Source: Pedomonas mirosovicensis
Lineage (GTDB): Bacteria; Pseudomonadota; Alphaproteobacteria; Sphingomonadales; Sphingomonadaceae
DNA length: 64,000 bases
NCBI RefSeq assembly: GCF_022569295.1
Contig: NZ_JAKFIA010000001.1
Coordinates: 1,007,001-1,071,000 of the forward strand
Direction: 5' to 3'
Shown here piece after piece: positions 9,067 to 18,107 of this stretch. The first letter of the stretch is position 1. The number at the start of each line of letters is the position of its first letter. The translations under genes and the position numbers were made by a program. The notes under the pieces were generated by a model. That model was given only the letters and a program-made list of their open reading frames with translations. It searched no databases and was not told the origin of the DNA.

Positions 9067-10279
9067 TTGTGCCAGCCCCTATAGCGAAGGCTTTTCGGTT
9101 GTTCAACGGCACTTCTGCATAGGAAGGCCGATTAGGATCAAATAATTCATCTGGCCGGAGATAAGGTTGCTGGCCTGCCCAGTAACGCGCCAGAGCCGTG
9201 ACGATGCGGTCAGCCGCCCGGCCGTCGCCAAAAGGCGAGCGCCCGGCCAGCGGGCGAGGACCGCCCAGCGCCTGGCGGATTGCCCGCAAGATGGCCGAGG
9301 GATCGCAGCCGACCAGCCAGCCGCCGTGCGAGAGAATTTCAGGCCGCTCGGTCGCCTCCCGACACAGGACAACGGGCACCCCCAGCATGGAAGCCTCCTC
9401 CTGCAGACCGCCCGAGTCCGTAATGACCGCAGCGGCGCCCTCCAGCAGGGAGAGGAGGCAGCGATAGGGCTGGGGCGGCAGAAGGAAAATGCGCGGCTCC
9501 GCGCCCAGGCGGGCGCGAACCGCCTCCTGCAGGGCCGGGTTGGGGTGGGCGAGGAAGAGAATGTCATGCTGGGTGGACAGCTTGGCATAGGCCGCCAGCG
9601 CGGTGCACAGGGCCGCAAGGCCGCCTTCCCAGTTTTCTCGCCGATGGCAGGTGGCCAGCATGTAGGGGCGGGACCAGACCGGCTTTGCTTCGGTGCGGTG
9701 ATAGTGGCCGAGGGCATCGATCACCGTGTTGCCGACGCAGAGAACGGATGCCGGATCGACGGACTCGGTGAGAAGATTGCGGACCGCCGTCGGGGTGGGC
9801 GCGAAATGCAGGGTGGTGTGGCGGGCGATCTGGCAGCGGTTCAGCTCCTCGGGGAAGGGCGCATGGCTGAGGCCGGTGCGAAGCCCCGCCTCGATATGCA
9901 TGACCGGGCGCTGGGCATAGCTGCCGGCCATGGCGCCCGCCAGCGCCGAGAGGGTGTCCCCCTGCACCAGAACGATATCGGCGTTGTCTTCCACCTTGGG
10001 CTCAAGCGCGCACAGGAGCACGCCCAGGCGCGCGGTCAGCCCGGCGTCGTTGGCGGGCAGGGACAGGGTTTCATCCGGCTGGAGCCCCAGCTCCTGGCAG
10101 GTCTGGCTGGCGAGATCCGGGTGTTGGCCGGTATCGATGAGCCGGATGGGCCAGCTTCGCGTCTCGGGCCGCTGTTTCAGGGCGAGGAGAACCGGAGCCA
10201 GCTTTATGAATTCCGGCCGGGTTCCGGCAATCATGCACAGGCGAGGCGGCATTGCGCGTTCCGGCATTGCGCGGTCCAT
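9062..10279 (-). CDS. UDP-N-acetylglucosamine 2-epimerase (non-hydrolysing type)
   Basis: About 405 residues, homologous to WecB, which interconverts UDP-GlcNAc and UDP-ManNAc for cell-surface polysaccharide. Family landmarks are AGTRPEFIKLAPV, VQGDTLSALAGAMAG, HIEAGLRTG with FPEELNR, and ITDSGGLQEEA, which lines the nucleotide site. Three nearby ATGs (10279, 10267, 10252) and an upstream TTG make the start uncertain; I take 10279. The stop codon lies inside the 5' end of tRNA-Ser. With the next gene upstream it suggests exopolysaccharide precursor supply for the nearby PEP-CTERM locus. Confidence 0.85.
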   Translation of the reverse strand: MDRAMPERAMPPRLCMIAGTRPEFIKLAPVLLALKQRPETRSWPIRLIDTGQHPDLASQTCQELGLQPDETLSLPANDAGLTARLGVLLCALEPKVEDNADIVLVQGDTLSALAGAMAGSYAQRPVMHIEAGLRTGLSHAPFPEELNRCQIARHTTLHFAPTPTAVRNLLTESVDPASVLCVGNTVIDALGHYHRTEAKPVWSRPYMLATCHRRENWEGGLAALCTALAAYAKLSTQHDILFLAHPNPALQEAVRARLGAEPRIFLLPPQPYRCLLSLLEGAAAVITDSGGLQEEASMLGVPVVLCREATERPEILSHGGWLVGCDPSAILRAIRQALGGPRPLAGRSPFGDGRAADRIVTALARYWAGQQPYLRPDELFDPNRPSYAEVPLNNRKAFAIGAGTR

Positions 10280-10410
10280 CGGGAAGGCCCCCACGATTAT
10301 TGTTGCAGTGGTTCGTGCTCGGGTGACGTGCCGCACGCGCAACAATACAAGCCGCCGGATGCACTATAGGCGGCCCGGCCGGTTTGGGAACGATGGCGTA
10401 GTCGAATATG

Positions 10411-10448
10411 AAACGGGCGGCTGCCGGATGACCATGGGCTGGCCGCCC
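10411..10448 (-). terminator. hairpin after the mannose-1-phosphate guanylyltransferase
   Basis: GGGCGGC (10415-10421) pairs with GCCGCCC (10442-10448) across a 20-nt loop. On the minus strand it is followed by GTTTCATATT. It lies just beyond the family-predicted end of the enzyme gene at 10465 and is a moderate terminator candidate. Confidence 0.45.
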
Positions 10449-10464
10449 GCAGGCGTGGCCGGGG

Positions 10465-10575
10465 TCAACCGCGCCCGTAGCTATCCTCGAAGCGGACGAT
10501 ATCATCCTCGCCAAGGTAGGAGCCTGACTGCACCTCGATGAGGTGCAGCGGGATCTTGCCCGGATCTCTCCAGCC
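10465..10575 (-). pseudogene. frameshifted C-terminal tail of the guanylyltransferase
   Basis: Past [17 protein letters not shown] the open frame turns into a non-homologous tail and stops at 10502. One base out of frame the DNA reads [20 protein letters not shown] then [11 protein letters not shown] and stops at 10465-10467. This is the conserved C-terminus of the family. A single extra base at about 10562-10575 explains it. It may be a sequencing error or a real mutation. Confidence 0.75.
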
Positions 10576-11899
10576 GGTGGGTCATGCCGACGGGGATAAA
10601 GGTCGATTCGTTCTCGTGCAGGTCGAACACCTTCTCGCCGCAGGTGACGCGGGCGGTGCCCTGAACCACGATCCAGTGCTCGGCGCGGTGGTGGTGCTTC
10701 TGGAGCGACAGCTTCTCGCCCGGCTTGACCACGATGCGCTTGGTCTGGAAGCGATCGCCCTGGTCGGTGGTCTGGTAGGTGCCCCACGGGCGGTGCACCA
10801 CGGTGTGGATCATGTGCTCGTCGCGGTCCTTGGCCTTGAGCTGATCGACGATCATCTTCACGTCCTGCGACCGCTCCCGGCAGGTGACGAGCACCGCATC
10901 GGCCGTGGCGACGACGATCAGATCCTCGACACCGGTCAGCGCCACCACCGGCCCGTCGGTGCGGGCGTAGCAGTTGCTCACGCCTTCCACGAGCACGTCC
11001 CCATGCAGGACGTTGCCCGTCGCATCCTTGGGACTGACTTCCCACAGAGCCGCCCACGAGCCCACGTCCGACCAGCCCATGTCCACCGGCACCACGGCGG
11101 CGCGGCGGGTGCGCTCCATCACGGCGTAGTCGATGGAATTGGAGGGGCAGCGGCGGAAGGCGTCCCTGTCGGGGCGGAAGAACAGGCTGTCCCACCGACC
11201 CTTGTCCATCGCCTCGCCGGCGGCCTCGGCCATTTCCGGCTCGAACTCGGCCAGCTCCTCCAGAAAATCAGCGGCGCGGAACAGGAAGATGCCACTGTTC
11301 CACACATAGTTGCCGCTGGCCAGATAGTCTTCCGCGGTTTTCAGGTTCGGCTTCTCGACGAACCGGTCCACCGAGTGCACGTCGTTGTGGCCATCAAGCG
11401 GCGCGCCGCAGCAGATGTAACCGTAACCGGTCTCGGGCCGGTCGGGCCGGATGCCGAAGGTGAGCAGCGCCCGATGCTCCTCTGCTGCCGCGACCGCAGC
11501 CTCCACCGCCGTTCTGAACGCAGCCTCGTCGCGGATCAGGTGGTCGGACGGCATGACAAGGATCAATGCCTCCGGGTCGCGCTCCATCACGAAGCGGGCG
11601 GCCAGCGCGATCGCGGGGGCGGTGTTGCGCCCCTCCGGCTCCAGGATAATGGCCGCAGGCTGACAATCGGTCTGGCGCAGCTGCTCGGCGATGATGAAGC
11701 GATGCTCCTCGTTGGCCACCAGCACGGGCGCGCCGTAGCGTCCGCCGTTCATCACCCGGCGGACGGCGGTCTGGAGCATGGAGTGGGAGTCGACCAGCGG
11801 CAGCAGTTGCTTCGGGTAGAGCGAGCGGGACATGGGCCACAGCCGCGTTCCCGAACCGCCGGAGAGAATGACAGGCCAGATCGTCTTCGCGGTGGTCAT
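10502..11899 (-). CDS. mannose-1-phosphate guanylyltransferase / mannose-6-phosphate isomerase (3' frameshift)
   Basis: A bifunctional type-II enzyme of the ManC/AlgA/CpsB family. It makes GDP-mannose from mannose-1-phosphate and GTP, and its C-terminal cupin can isomerise fructose-6-phosphate. The nucleotidyltransferase signature [16 protein letters not shown] and PKQLLPL opens the protein, and FVEKP is present. The cupin includes [15 protein letters not shown] and [19 protein letters not shown]. The open frame gives 465 residues; correcting one base near 10570 restores the family end and about 477 residues. Its ATG overlaps the DUF1289 stop codon (ATGA), so the two are probably co-translated. 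Confidence 0.88.
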   Translation of the reverse strand: MTTAKTIWPVILSGGSGTRLWPMSRSLYPKQLLPLVDSHSMLQTAVRRVMNGGRYGAPVLVANEEHRFIIAEQLRQTDCQPAAIILEPEGRNTAPAIALAARFVMERDPEALILVMPSDHLIRDEAAFRTAVEAAVAAAEEHRALLTFGIRPDRPETGYGYICCGAPLDGHNDVHSVDRFVEKPNLKTAEDYLASGNYVWNSGIFLFRAADFLEELAEFEPEMAEAAGEAMDKGRWDSLFFRPDRDAFRRCPSNSIDYAVMERTRRAAVVPVDMGWSDVGSWAALWEVSPKDATGNVLHGDVLVEGVSNCYARTDGPVVALTGVEDLIVVATADAVLVTCRERSQDVKMIVDQLKAKDRDEHMIHTVVHRPWGTYQTTDQGDRFQTKRIVVKPGEKLSLQKHHHRAEHWIVVQGTARVTCGEKVFDLHENESTFIPVGMTHRLERSGQDPAAPHRGAVRLLPWRG

Positions 11900-12195
11900 A
11901 GCGGCTTCCCTTCCGTGTCGGCTACTACAGGTACGCCTACGCTCTGCCGCGCCGCCAGTCTGGCCAGAACGGCCCTGCGCTCTGGCGCGGTCATGGTGGA
12001 CCAGCGGCTGATCTCCTCTATCGTGCGGCCACAGCCGAGGCAATGGCGGCGCTCGACGTCCAGCCGGCACACCTGAACGCACGGCGAGGGCACGGTCTCG
12101 CCCTCCTGGGAGCTTGAAACCGGAGACGATGCCTTTTGAGGCTGGGCCGTTTGCGGCTGGGAAGGGCGACAGGGGTCTTGCACAGTTGCACGCAA
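11896..12195 (-). CDS. DUF1289 domain protein
   Basis: About 99 residues, with a DUF1289 Cys-rich domain: PCVQVCRLDVERRHCLGCGR then TIEEISRW (about residues 38-66). The four-Cys pattern suggests a small metal-binding module; the function of the family is not established. The 37 residues before it are low in complexity and the start (TTG at 12195) is uncertain, so the real protein may begin later. It overlaps the guanylyltransferase by 4 bp. Confidence 0.7.
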   Translation of the reverse strand: MRATVQDPCRPSQPQTAQPQKASSPVSSSQEGETVPSPCVQVCRLDVERRHCLGCGRTIEEISRWSTMTAPERRAVLARLAARQSVGVPVVADTEGKPL

Positions 12196-12337
12196 TCCTC
12201 AATGAAGCGGCCATGGGCCAATATAGTACGGTCCCTGACCCTGACTTGCGGCCAGCCGGTCTCCCGTTAACTGGGGTACCCAGTTTAATTGGTTGCCCAC
12301 GGCCACGCCGTCAATAAAACCAAGAAGGTAGAGCGCC

Positions 12338-13387
12338 ATGAATCCTCCCCTTGTGCCTGAACTGAGCGGCCTGCCGCTGGACGACATCCGCGCCATTGCC
12401 GCCAATGCCCCGGGTCGGGATGATGACGCGGCGCGCGCGGCCGAAGCGCACCAACGGGCACTCTATTTCGCGCCGGCCGAGCGCGGGAAGCTGGCATCGC
12501 TGCCGGTTTGGCTGGCGGGCTGGCAGGGGCGCGTGCCTGCCGCCGCGCGGGTGGAGCTGTGCCTGTTCGCGGGCGCCCAGCGCTGGCTGGGGCAGGAGCA
12601 GGCCGAGCGCGCGGAGGACGAGGTTCGCAAGCGCATCCTGCTGCTCTCGGCGGGCGGGGCAACGTCCAACCCGCTGGCGGCCAGCCTGGGGGCTGGGCTG
12701 AAGGTGTTCGATCTGGCGGTCGAGCGCCCCGCGCCCAATCCGGCGGAAGGCCCGGCCATGAGCGACCGCGAGTGCGTGGCGGCCATGGCCTTCGGCATGG
12801 AGGCGGTGGTGAGCCAGGCGGATATTCTGTGCCTGGGCGCATTTGGCATTGGCACGCGCGAGGCGGCGGCCAGCGTCGCCCTGGCCCTTTTCGGCGGCGC
12901 GCCTTCGGACTGGCTGGCGGGGCAGACGGCAGCGTTGTCCGCCCCTTATGCGCTGGCGCTGCGCCAGGTGGAGGCAGTGCGCGAAGGGCCGGCCTGGACG
13001 ACGGATGACCCTTTGCGGATCCTGCATCAGGTGGGCAACCGGGAACTGGCGGCGCTTGCCGGCGCAATTCTTGCGGCACGAACGCAGCGCGTAGTCGTTA
13101 TCCTAGATGGATACGAGGCAGCAGTGGCCGCCGCCGTTCTGGCGCAAGCCCAACCGGGCCTGGCTGACCACTGTCTCGTGGCAGCGCGCGATGGTTCGGC
13201 TGCCCATGACCGCCTGATCGAGGCGCTTGGAGCGGAACCTTTGCTCGATCTGGGGATTGAAAAAGGGGATGGTCTGGCTGCTTTGTTGGCTGCTCAGATT
13301 ATCCGGACAGCATGCGACATTCACACAGGCGGCGCAACGGAAGCCCAGATGGAAGGATTGCTGAGCGATGCGGGCGAGGCCGGGTAA
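12338..13387 (+). CDS. divergent CobT-like protein (nicotinate-nucleotide--dimethylbenzimidazole phosphoribosyltransferase family)
   Basis: A 349-residue protein with the full-length CobT pattern: an N-terminal DDIRAIAA helix, a central G-x-x-GIG loop (167-172), ILDGYEAAVAA (256-266), and a C-terminal PLLDLGIEKGDG region (301-312). CobT makes alpha-ribazole phosphate for the lower ligand of cobalamin. Here the usual GEMGIGNTT loop reads GAFGIGTREA and the usual MRLGEG loop reads IEKGDG. Both Glu positions regarded as catalytic in Salmonella CobT are therefore altered (to Ala168 and Asp311, by eye). It may be a paralogue with changed activity. No cobalamin riboswitch and no other cob genes are visible nearby. 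A GAAGG ribosome site precedes the ATG. Confidence 0.65.
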   Translation: MNPPLVPELSGLPLDDIRAIAANAPGRDDDAARAAEAHQRALYFAPAERGKLASLPVWLAGWQGRVPAAARVELCLFAGAQRWLGQEQAERAEDEVRKRILLLSAGGATSNPLAASLGAGLKVFDLAVERPAPNPAEGPAMSDRECVAAMAFGMEAVVSQADILCLGAFGIGTREAAASVALALFGGAPSDWLAGQTAALSAPYALALRQVEAVREGPAWTTDDPLRILHQVGNRELAALAGAILAARTQRVVVILDGYEAAVAAAVLAQAQPGLADHCLVAARDGSAAHDRLIEALGAEPLLDLGIEKGDGLAALLAAQIIRTACDIHTGGATEAQMEGLLSDAGEAG

Positions 13388-13650
13388 GGAGGACGGCAAC
13401 GCCTAACGGCCTCTCCTCACAAACAAAACCAAGTTCCTAAGAACGCTGGAAGTGGTTTGTTAATGAACATCTTCTAGTTTATTAGGGTAGGACGTGCCTC
13501 TTGGCAAGGTTTCGCTGGAGCAATGGCCCCGTAATCGTGCGTTCATGTAGCCTGTGCAAGCTGCCGAGCTTCGCCATGAAGCCTGCTGTAAAGTTGCGGC
13601 TGGTCATAGGGAACCATTGGCGCACCGTGATATGAGGGATCCGTGAGTAA

Positions 13651-14463
13651 ATGGCACAGTATTCTGCCCCCAACCCTGGCCTAGAAAGCCAGCCAGCGCA
13701 AAAAAGCCCCGACCGGGTGATGCAGGCATCCGGCCTGGCCGATACCTACAACCGTTTCTTCTATTATCGGATCGCTCGAACACCCGATGATATCGCGGCG
13801 GCCCACCGGCTGCGCTATGAAGTCTATTGCGAGGAAACCGGCTTCTTGCCCAAGGAGGATTTCCCCGATGGGCTGGAGCGGGATGAGTTCGATGCCCACT
13901 CGGTGCAGAGCGTGCTGTTCTATCGGCCGCTCGACCTGCCGGCGGGCACGGTGCGCGTGGTGCGTCCCATTCCGGATGCCGAGGGCTGCGGCCTGCCGGC
14001 CCGGATCGCCGCCCCGGCGCTGGACCACCTGCCGGAGAAGATTCTTCCCAAGGCCAGCACGGGCGAGATTTCCCGCTTCTCCATTCATGGCGGCTTCCGC
14101 AAGCGCCAGAACGATGGCCTCTACGCCACGATTCATGATCCCCGGAAGGGCGGCGGCGATCCGCGCCGCATCCTGCCGCATATGACGCTGGGGCTGATGA
14201 CCTCGATTCTCGAGATCTCGCTGGAGGCCAACCTCACCCACCTGTGCGCCATCATCGATCCGGCCTTGCTGCGGATGCTGCGGATGCTGGGCCTGCATTT
14301 CGAGGCCGTGGGGCCGCTGGTGGAATTCCACGGGCCGCGCCAGCCGGTGTTTGCTTCCGTCAGGCAGCTGGTGGATGGCGTGGAACACGACTTCCCCGAG
14401 GTGCACGCCGTCATCACGGCCGGCGGGCGCTTGCAAGTCGACGGACGCCATGCCGCAGCCTGA
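13651..14463 (+). CDS. PEP-CTERM/exosortase-associated acyltransferase
   Basis: A 270-residue protein of the exosortase-associated acyltransferase family, which is distantly related to acyl-homoserine-lactone synthases and GNAT enzymes. Visible features are IAAAHRLRYEVYCEETGFLP (about 45-65), the core AGTVRVVRP (about 97-105), the GEISRFSIH strand (about 137-145), and a C-terminal segment that ends near HAVITAGG. Its substrate has not been established for the family. It overlaps the downstream E1-like/nitroreductase gene or abuts it within a few bases, which implies a joint function. It opens the PEP-CTERM gene block. Confidence 0.82.
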   Translation: MAQYSAPNPGLESQPAQKSPDRVMQASGLADTYNRFFYYRIARTPDDIAAAHRLRYEVYCEETGFLPKEDFPDGLERDEFDAHSVQSVLFYRPLDLPAGTVRVVRPIPDAEGCGLPARIAAPALDHLPEKILPKASTGEISRFSIHGGFRKRQNDGLYATIHDPRKGGGDPRRILPHMTLGLMTSILEISLEANLTHLCAIIDPALLRMLRMLGLHFEAVGPLVEFHGPRQPVFASVRQLVDGVEHDFPEVHAVITAGGRLQVDGRHAAA

Positions 14464-14470
14464 GGGGGGC

Positions 14471-16507
14471 ATGGAGGGGGGCACAGGGACGGCAGGAGCG
14501 GGTACGCCCGACCTGCCGCCTCATTGGTTTGATTACGACCTGGCCTTCTCCCGCAATATCGGTTGGCTTTCCGAACTGGAGCAGCAGCGCCTGCGCGAGA
14601 AGCGCGTGGCGATTGCGGGTATGGGCGGCGTTGGCGGCGTGCACATGCTCACGCTTGCCCGCCTTGGCATCGGCAAGTTCCACGTCTCCGACATGGACCG
14701 GTTCGAACTGGGCAACTTCAATCGGCAGATCGCGGCCTTCAAGCGCACCCTCGGCCAGCCCAAGGTGGACTCGGTCGTGGCCATGGCGAAGGAGATCAAC
14801 CCGGAACTGGATGTGAAGATCTTCGGCCAGGGGGTCAACGAGGCCAACCTGGAGGAATTCCTCGAGGGCGTGGATGTCTACATCGATGGCCTCGACTTCT
14901 TCGTGCTCGACATCCGCCGCAAGCTGTTCACCCTCGCCCGGAAGAAGGGCATTCCCTGCATCACCGCCGGGCCGCTGGGCTTTGGCTCCGGTTATATCGT
15001 CTTCACGCCGGACGGCATGAGCGTCGAGGAATATTTCCGCTTCGAGGGCAAGACGCAACAGCAGCAATACATCAACTTCCTGATGGGGCTGACGCCGTCG
15101 CTCCTCCACCTGCGCTACCTGAAGGACGGCTCGCGGGTGGATATGCCCAACAAGAAGGGGCCGTCCACCGCCATCGCCTGCATGATCTGCGCGGGCGTTG
15201 CCGCCTGCGAGGCGGTGAAGCTGATGATCGGGCGCGGGCCGGTGAAGGCCGCCCCCTACTATCACCATTTCGACCCCTATCTGGGACGGTTCCTCATCCG
15301 CAAGCTGCGCTGGGGCAACAACGGCCCGATCCAGAAGCTGAAGACGGCGTTCGTCGCCTGGATCGCCGGGTCCTTCTCCAAGGGCGCGCGCCCACGCGAG
15401 ATGGAGCTGGAGCCGGATACGCCCATTCTCACCCGCATTCTGGAGGTGGCCCGTTGGGCGCCAAGCCCCGACAACAGCCAGCCGTGGCGGTTCGAGGAGG
15501 TGGGCGAGACGGCGGTTCGGGTGCACATCGACCTGGAGCGGGACAACCCATACTCCTACCGCAATTCCGAGCCGCTGTGGCTGTCCCACGGGATGCTCAT
15601 GCAGGCCCTGCGGCTGGCGGGCACCCTCTACGGCTGGGGCATGGACTGGCGGCTGGCGGGCACGCCCGAGCACCCGGTGCTGGAGGTGAAGTTCGATCCG
15701 CAGGCGGGCGTGCCGGTTGACCCGCTCGCCTATTATCTCAAGGCCCGGACGGTCGATCGCGGCTCCTACCGCCGCCAGCCGCTGACCATGGCGGACAAGG
15801 AGGCGCTGGAAGCGGCGCTCGGTCCGGGGCTTACCGTTCACTGGATCGAATCGCTGGGCGAACGCTGGCGGCTGTCGTGGGTCAATGCCAAGGCGACGGG
15901 CATTCGCCTGCGCTCCAAGCGGTGCCACCGGGTGCACCAGGAAGTAATCGACTGGGAAAACCGGTTCAGCCGCACGGGCATGCCTGCCGGGGCGCTGGGC
16001 ATGGACCCGCTCGGCCAGCGCGTCATGAAATTCGTGCTGGCGGACTGGCAGCGCATGCGCGCGGCGGCGGAGTGGCTGGGGGCGGGCCTTTATGCGGGCA
16101 TCGAGATGGATGTCATTCCCTCGATCAACAGCGGCGCCTTCGCCGTGATCCGCCGGGCGGGAGTGCCGGGGCACGCCGTCACGCCGGAGGAGCGGCTGGC
16201 GATTGGCGAGCGGCTGATGCGCTTCTGGATCGAGGCCAATCGCCGGGGCCTGTCCTTCCAGCCGTCGCTGGCGGCGGTGTTCTGCTCCTCGCAGAGCCGG
16301 GAGGAAAACCCGGAGAAGGGGGTGGAGCCCCCGCTGCGGCACGCTGCCGCAACCGTCGCGCAGGATTATATGAGAGTAACGGGAATCGACCCGCTCGACG
16401 TGGTGTTTCAGGCGCGCCTGGGCGTCTCGAAAGCCAAGGCCGATGCGCCGCGTTCGATCCGCAAGGTACTCGAAAATTTAAAAATTCAGCCTCAGGTTGG
16501 ACTCTGA
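14471..16507 (+). CDS. ThiF/MoeB-like adenylyltransferase fused to a nitroreductase domain
   Basis: About 678 residues with two enzyme domains. Residues 25-260 form an E1-like ATP-binding domain: GMGGVGG at 50-56, DMDRFELGNFNRQ at 74-86, DGLDFF at 139-144, and one CxxC (237-240) where typical E1 zinc sites have two. Residues 318-640 resemble an FMN nitroreductase (ARWAPSPDNSQPWRF, later PLWLSHGMLMQA). The same architecture is known in the mycobacterial Rv1355c/MoeY type, whose role is unclear. The ATG at 14471 follows GAGGGGGG; an ATG at 14450 would overlap the acyltransferase. It might adenylate a carboxylate or carrier that is then oxidised or reduced. The function is inferred. Confidence 0.78.
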   Translation: MEGGTGTAGAGTPDLPPHWFDYDLAFSRNIGWLSELEQQRLREKRVAIAGMGGVGGVHMLTLARLGIGKFHVSDMDRFELGNFNRQIAAFKRTLGQPKVDSVVAMAKEINPELDVKIFGQGVNEANLEEFLEGVDVYIDGLDFFVLDIRRKLFTLARKKGIPCITAGPLGFGSGYIVFTPDGMSVEEYFRFEGKTQQQQYINFLMGLTPSLLHLRYLKDGSRVDMPNKKGPSTAIACMICAGVAACEAVKLMIGRGPVKAAPYYHHFDPYLGRFLIRKLRWGNNGPIQKLKTAFVAWIAGSFSKGARPREMELEPDTPILTRILEVARWAPSPDNSQPWRFEEVGETAVRVHIDLERDNPYSYRNSEPLWLSHGMLMQALRLAGTLYGWGMDWRLAGTPEHPVLEVKFDPQAGVPVDPLAYYLKARTVDRGSYRRQPLTMADKEALEAALGPGLTVHWIESLGERWRLSWVNAKATGIRLRSKRCHRVHQEVIDWENRFSRTGMPAGALGMDPLGQRVMKFVLADWQRMRAAAEWLGAGLYAGIEMDVIPSINSGAFAVIRRAGVPGHAVTPEERLAIGERLMRFWIEANRRGLSFQPSLAAVFCSSQSREENPEKGVEPPLRHAAATVAQDYMRVTGIDPLDVVFQARLGVSKAKADAPRSIRKVLENLKIQPQVGL

Positions 16508-16575
16508 ACTATTTCTCACTAGACATCTGAAATGGTTTTCACGGGGCGGGATTAAAACAGGGGACCCACCACCGC

Positions 16576-17964
16576 ATGATTCGCGTCTTTCGGCATTATG
16601 TACCCTTGCCCCTCCTCGTGTTGGGGATCATCGAATTCGCGGCGTTGATTCTCGCCGCGGTGTTGGCCTGGTATGGCCGGCTGTGGCAGGCCGGGCTGCC
16701 GATCGAGACTGCCTTTTCCTTCCTGCCCGAAGTGCTCACCTATGCCATCGTCACCTACGTGGTGATGCTGGCGGTGGGGCTCTACCAGAGCCAGTGCTAC
16801 CGCTCGGTGCGGATCACGGCGCTGCGGCTGGCGGTGGCGCTGGCCATCGATTTCGTTGCCCTGTCAGTGATTTTCTTCACCTTTCCGGGCATCACCACCT
16901 GGCGCTCGGTGTTCGTGGTCGCGGCGCTGCTCACCTACTTCTCCATCCTGACGCTGCGCTGGATCTTTAGTCGCCTGGTCGGCTGGCACCGGTTCCGCCG
17001 CCGGGTGCTGGTGCTGGGCGCGGGGCAGCGGGCGCGCCGCCTGCAGACGATGGCCGGAGCTCCGGGCGCGGGCTTCGAGGTGTTTCGCTACGTGCAGATG
17101 GCCCCGAGTGAGGATGACATCGAAGGCGCGGTGCCGCGCGAGAGCATCGGCTCGCTCTCCTCCTACATGGAGATGCACAACGTCGAGGATGTGGTGGTGG
17201 CCCTGCAAGAGCGGCGCGGCTCGCTGCCGGTCTCGGACCTTCTGCACGTTCGCATGAGCGGCTTTGGCGTTTATGACCTCTCCGCCTTCATCGAGCAGCA
17301 GACGGGCCGGGTGGATCTCGACTCGCTCAATCCCAGCTGGCTGATCTTCTCCGACGGGTTCCGCAGCAGCCGGCGCACGGCGCTCGTCGCCAAGCGCCTG
17401 TTCGATATTCTGGCCAGCTCCCTCCTGCTGTTGCTGACCGCGCCGATTCTGCTCATCACGGCCGTCGCCATTCGTCTCACCAGCCCAGGGCCGATTTTTT
17501 ACCGGCAGGTGCGGGTGGGCCAGTTCGGCGAGCCGTTCGAGGTGCTGAAGTTCCGCTCCATGCGGGTGGACGCGGAGAAGGATGGCCGGCCCCAGTGGGC
17601 GCAGAAGGGCGATCCGCGCGTGACCACGATCGGGAAGATCATCCGCTCGTCGCGCATCGATGAAATTCCGCAAATCTTCAACGTGCTGCGGGGCGACATG
17701 AGCTTCGTCGGCCCGCGCCCGGAGCGGCCCTTCTTCGTCGATGAGCTGGCAAAGAAGATTCCCTTTTATAACGAGCGCCACATCGTGAAGCCGGGCATCA
17801 CCGGCTGGGCCCAGCTGAACTACCCTTACGGCGCTTCGGAGGAGGACGCCCGCCACAAGCTGGAGTTCGACCTCTACTACATCAAGAACTATACTATTTT
17901 CCTAGACCTGCTCATTCTGATCCAGACGGTTCGGGTGGTTCTGTGGCAGGATGGCGTGCGCTGA
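16576..17964 (+). CDS. XrtA/PEP-CTERM-system sugar-phosphate transferase (TIGR03013-type)
   Basis: A 462-residue polyprenyl-phosphate hexose-1-phosphate transferase that begins exopolysaccharide assembly at the inner membrane. Four N-terminal helices (about 10-130) are followed by a CoA-binding-like central region. The C-terminal bacterial sugar transferase domain has KRLFDILASS, SPGPIFYRQVRVGQFG, FRSMRVDAE, RSSRIDEIPQIFNVLRGDMS, FVGPRPERP and KPGITGWAQ. This subtype is regularly found in XrtA/PEP-CTERM loci. It lies 68 bp after the E1-like gene and is followed by prsK. Confidence 0.92.
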   Translation: MIRVFRHYVPLPLLVLGIIEFAALILAAVLAWYGRLWQAGLPIETAFSFLPEVLTYAIVTYVVMLAVGLYQSQCYRSVRITALRLAVALAIDFVALSVIFFTFPGITTWRSVFVVAALLTYFSILTLRWIFSRLVGWHRFRRRVLVLGAGQRARRLQTMAGAPGAGFEVFRYVQMAPSEDDIEGAVPRESIGSLSSYMEMHNVEDVVVALQERRGSLPVSDLLHVRMSGFGVYDLSAFIEQQTGRVDLDSLNPSWLIFSDGFRSSRRTALVAKRLFDILASSLLLLLTAPILLITAVAIRLTSPGPIFYRQVRVGQFGEPFEVLKFRSMRVDAEKDGRPQWAQKGDPRVTTIGKIIRSSRIDEIPQIFNVLRGDMSFVGPRPERPFFVDELAKKIPFYNERHIVKPGITGWAQLNYPYGASEEDARHKLEFDLYYIKNYTIFLDLLILIQTVRVVLWQDGVR

Positions 17965-18107
17965 GCGCGCAAGAGCCTGTTCGCGTTGCCAAGGTTTGAG
18001 GGCTGGGGTTTCCGGCCCGAGAAGGATGTGCCGCAGCGGTACAACAAGCTGGAACCTGGGGCGGAGGTGTTTGGCCGGCCTGGGGTCCAGGGGAGCATGA
18101 CGGGGGC

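Noticed and set aside
12216-12337. Cobalamin riboswitch before the CobT homologue
   Set aside because: The leader is only about 120 bases and shows neither the B12-box nor the expected multi-helix layout.
13388-13650. A 63-codon minus-strand frame and LexA-like GTTC/GAAC words before the acyltransferase
   Set aside because: The frame lacks a ribosome site and family resemblance, and the words are not spaced as an alphaproteobacterial LexA site.
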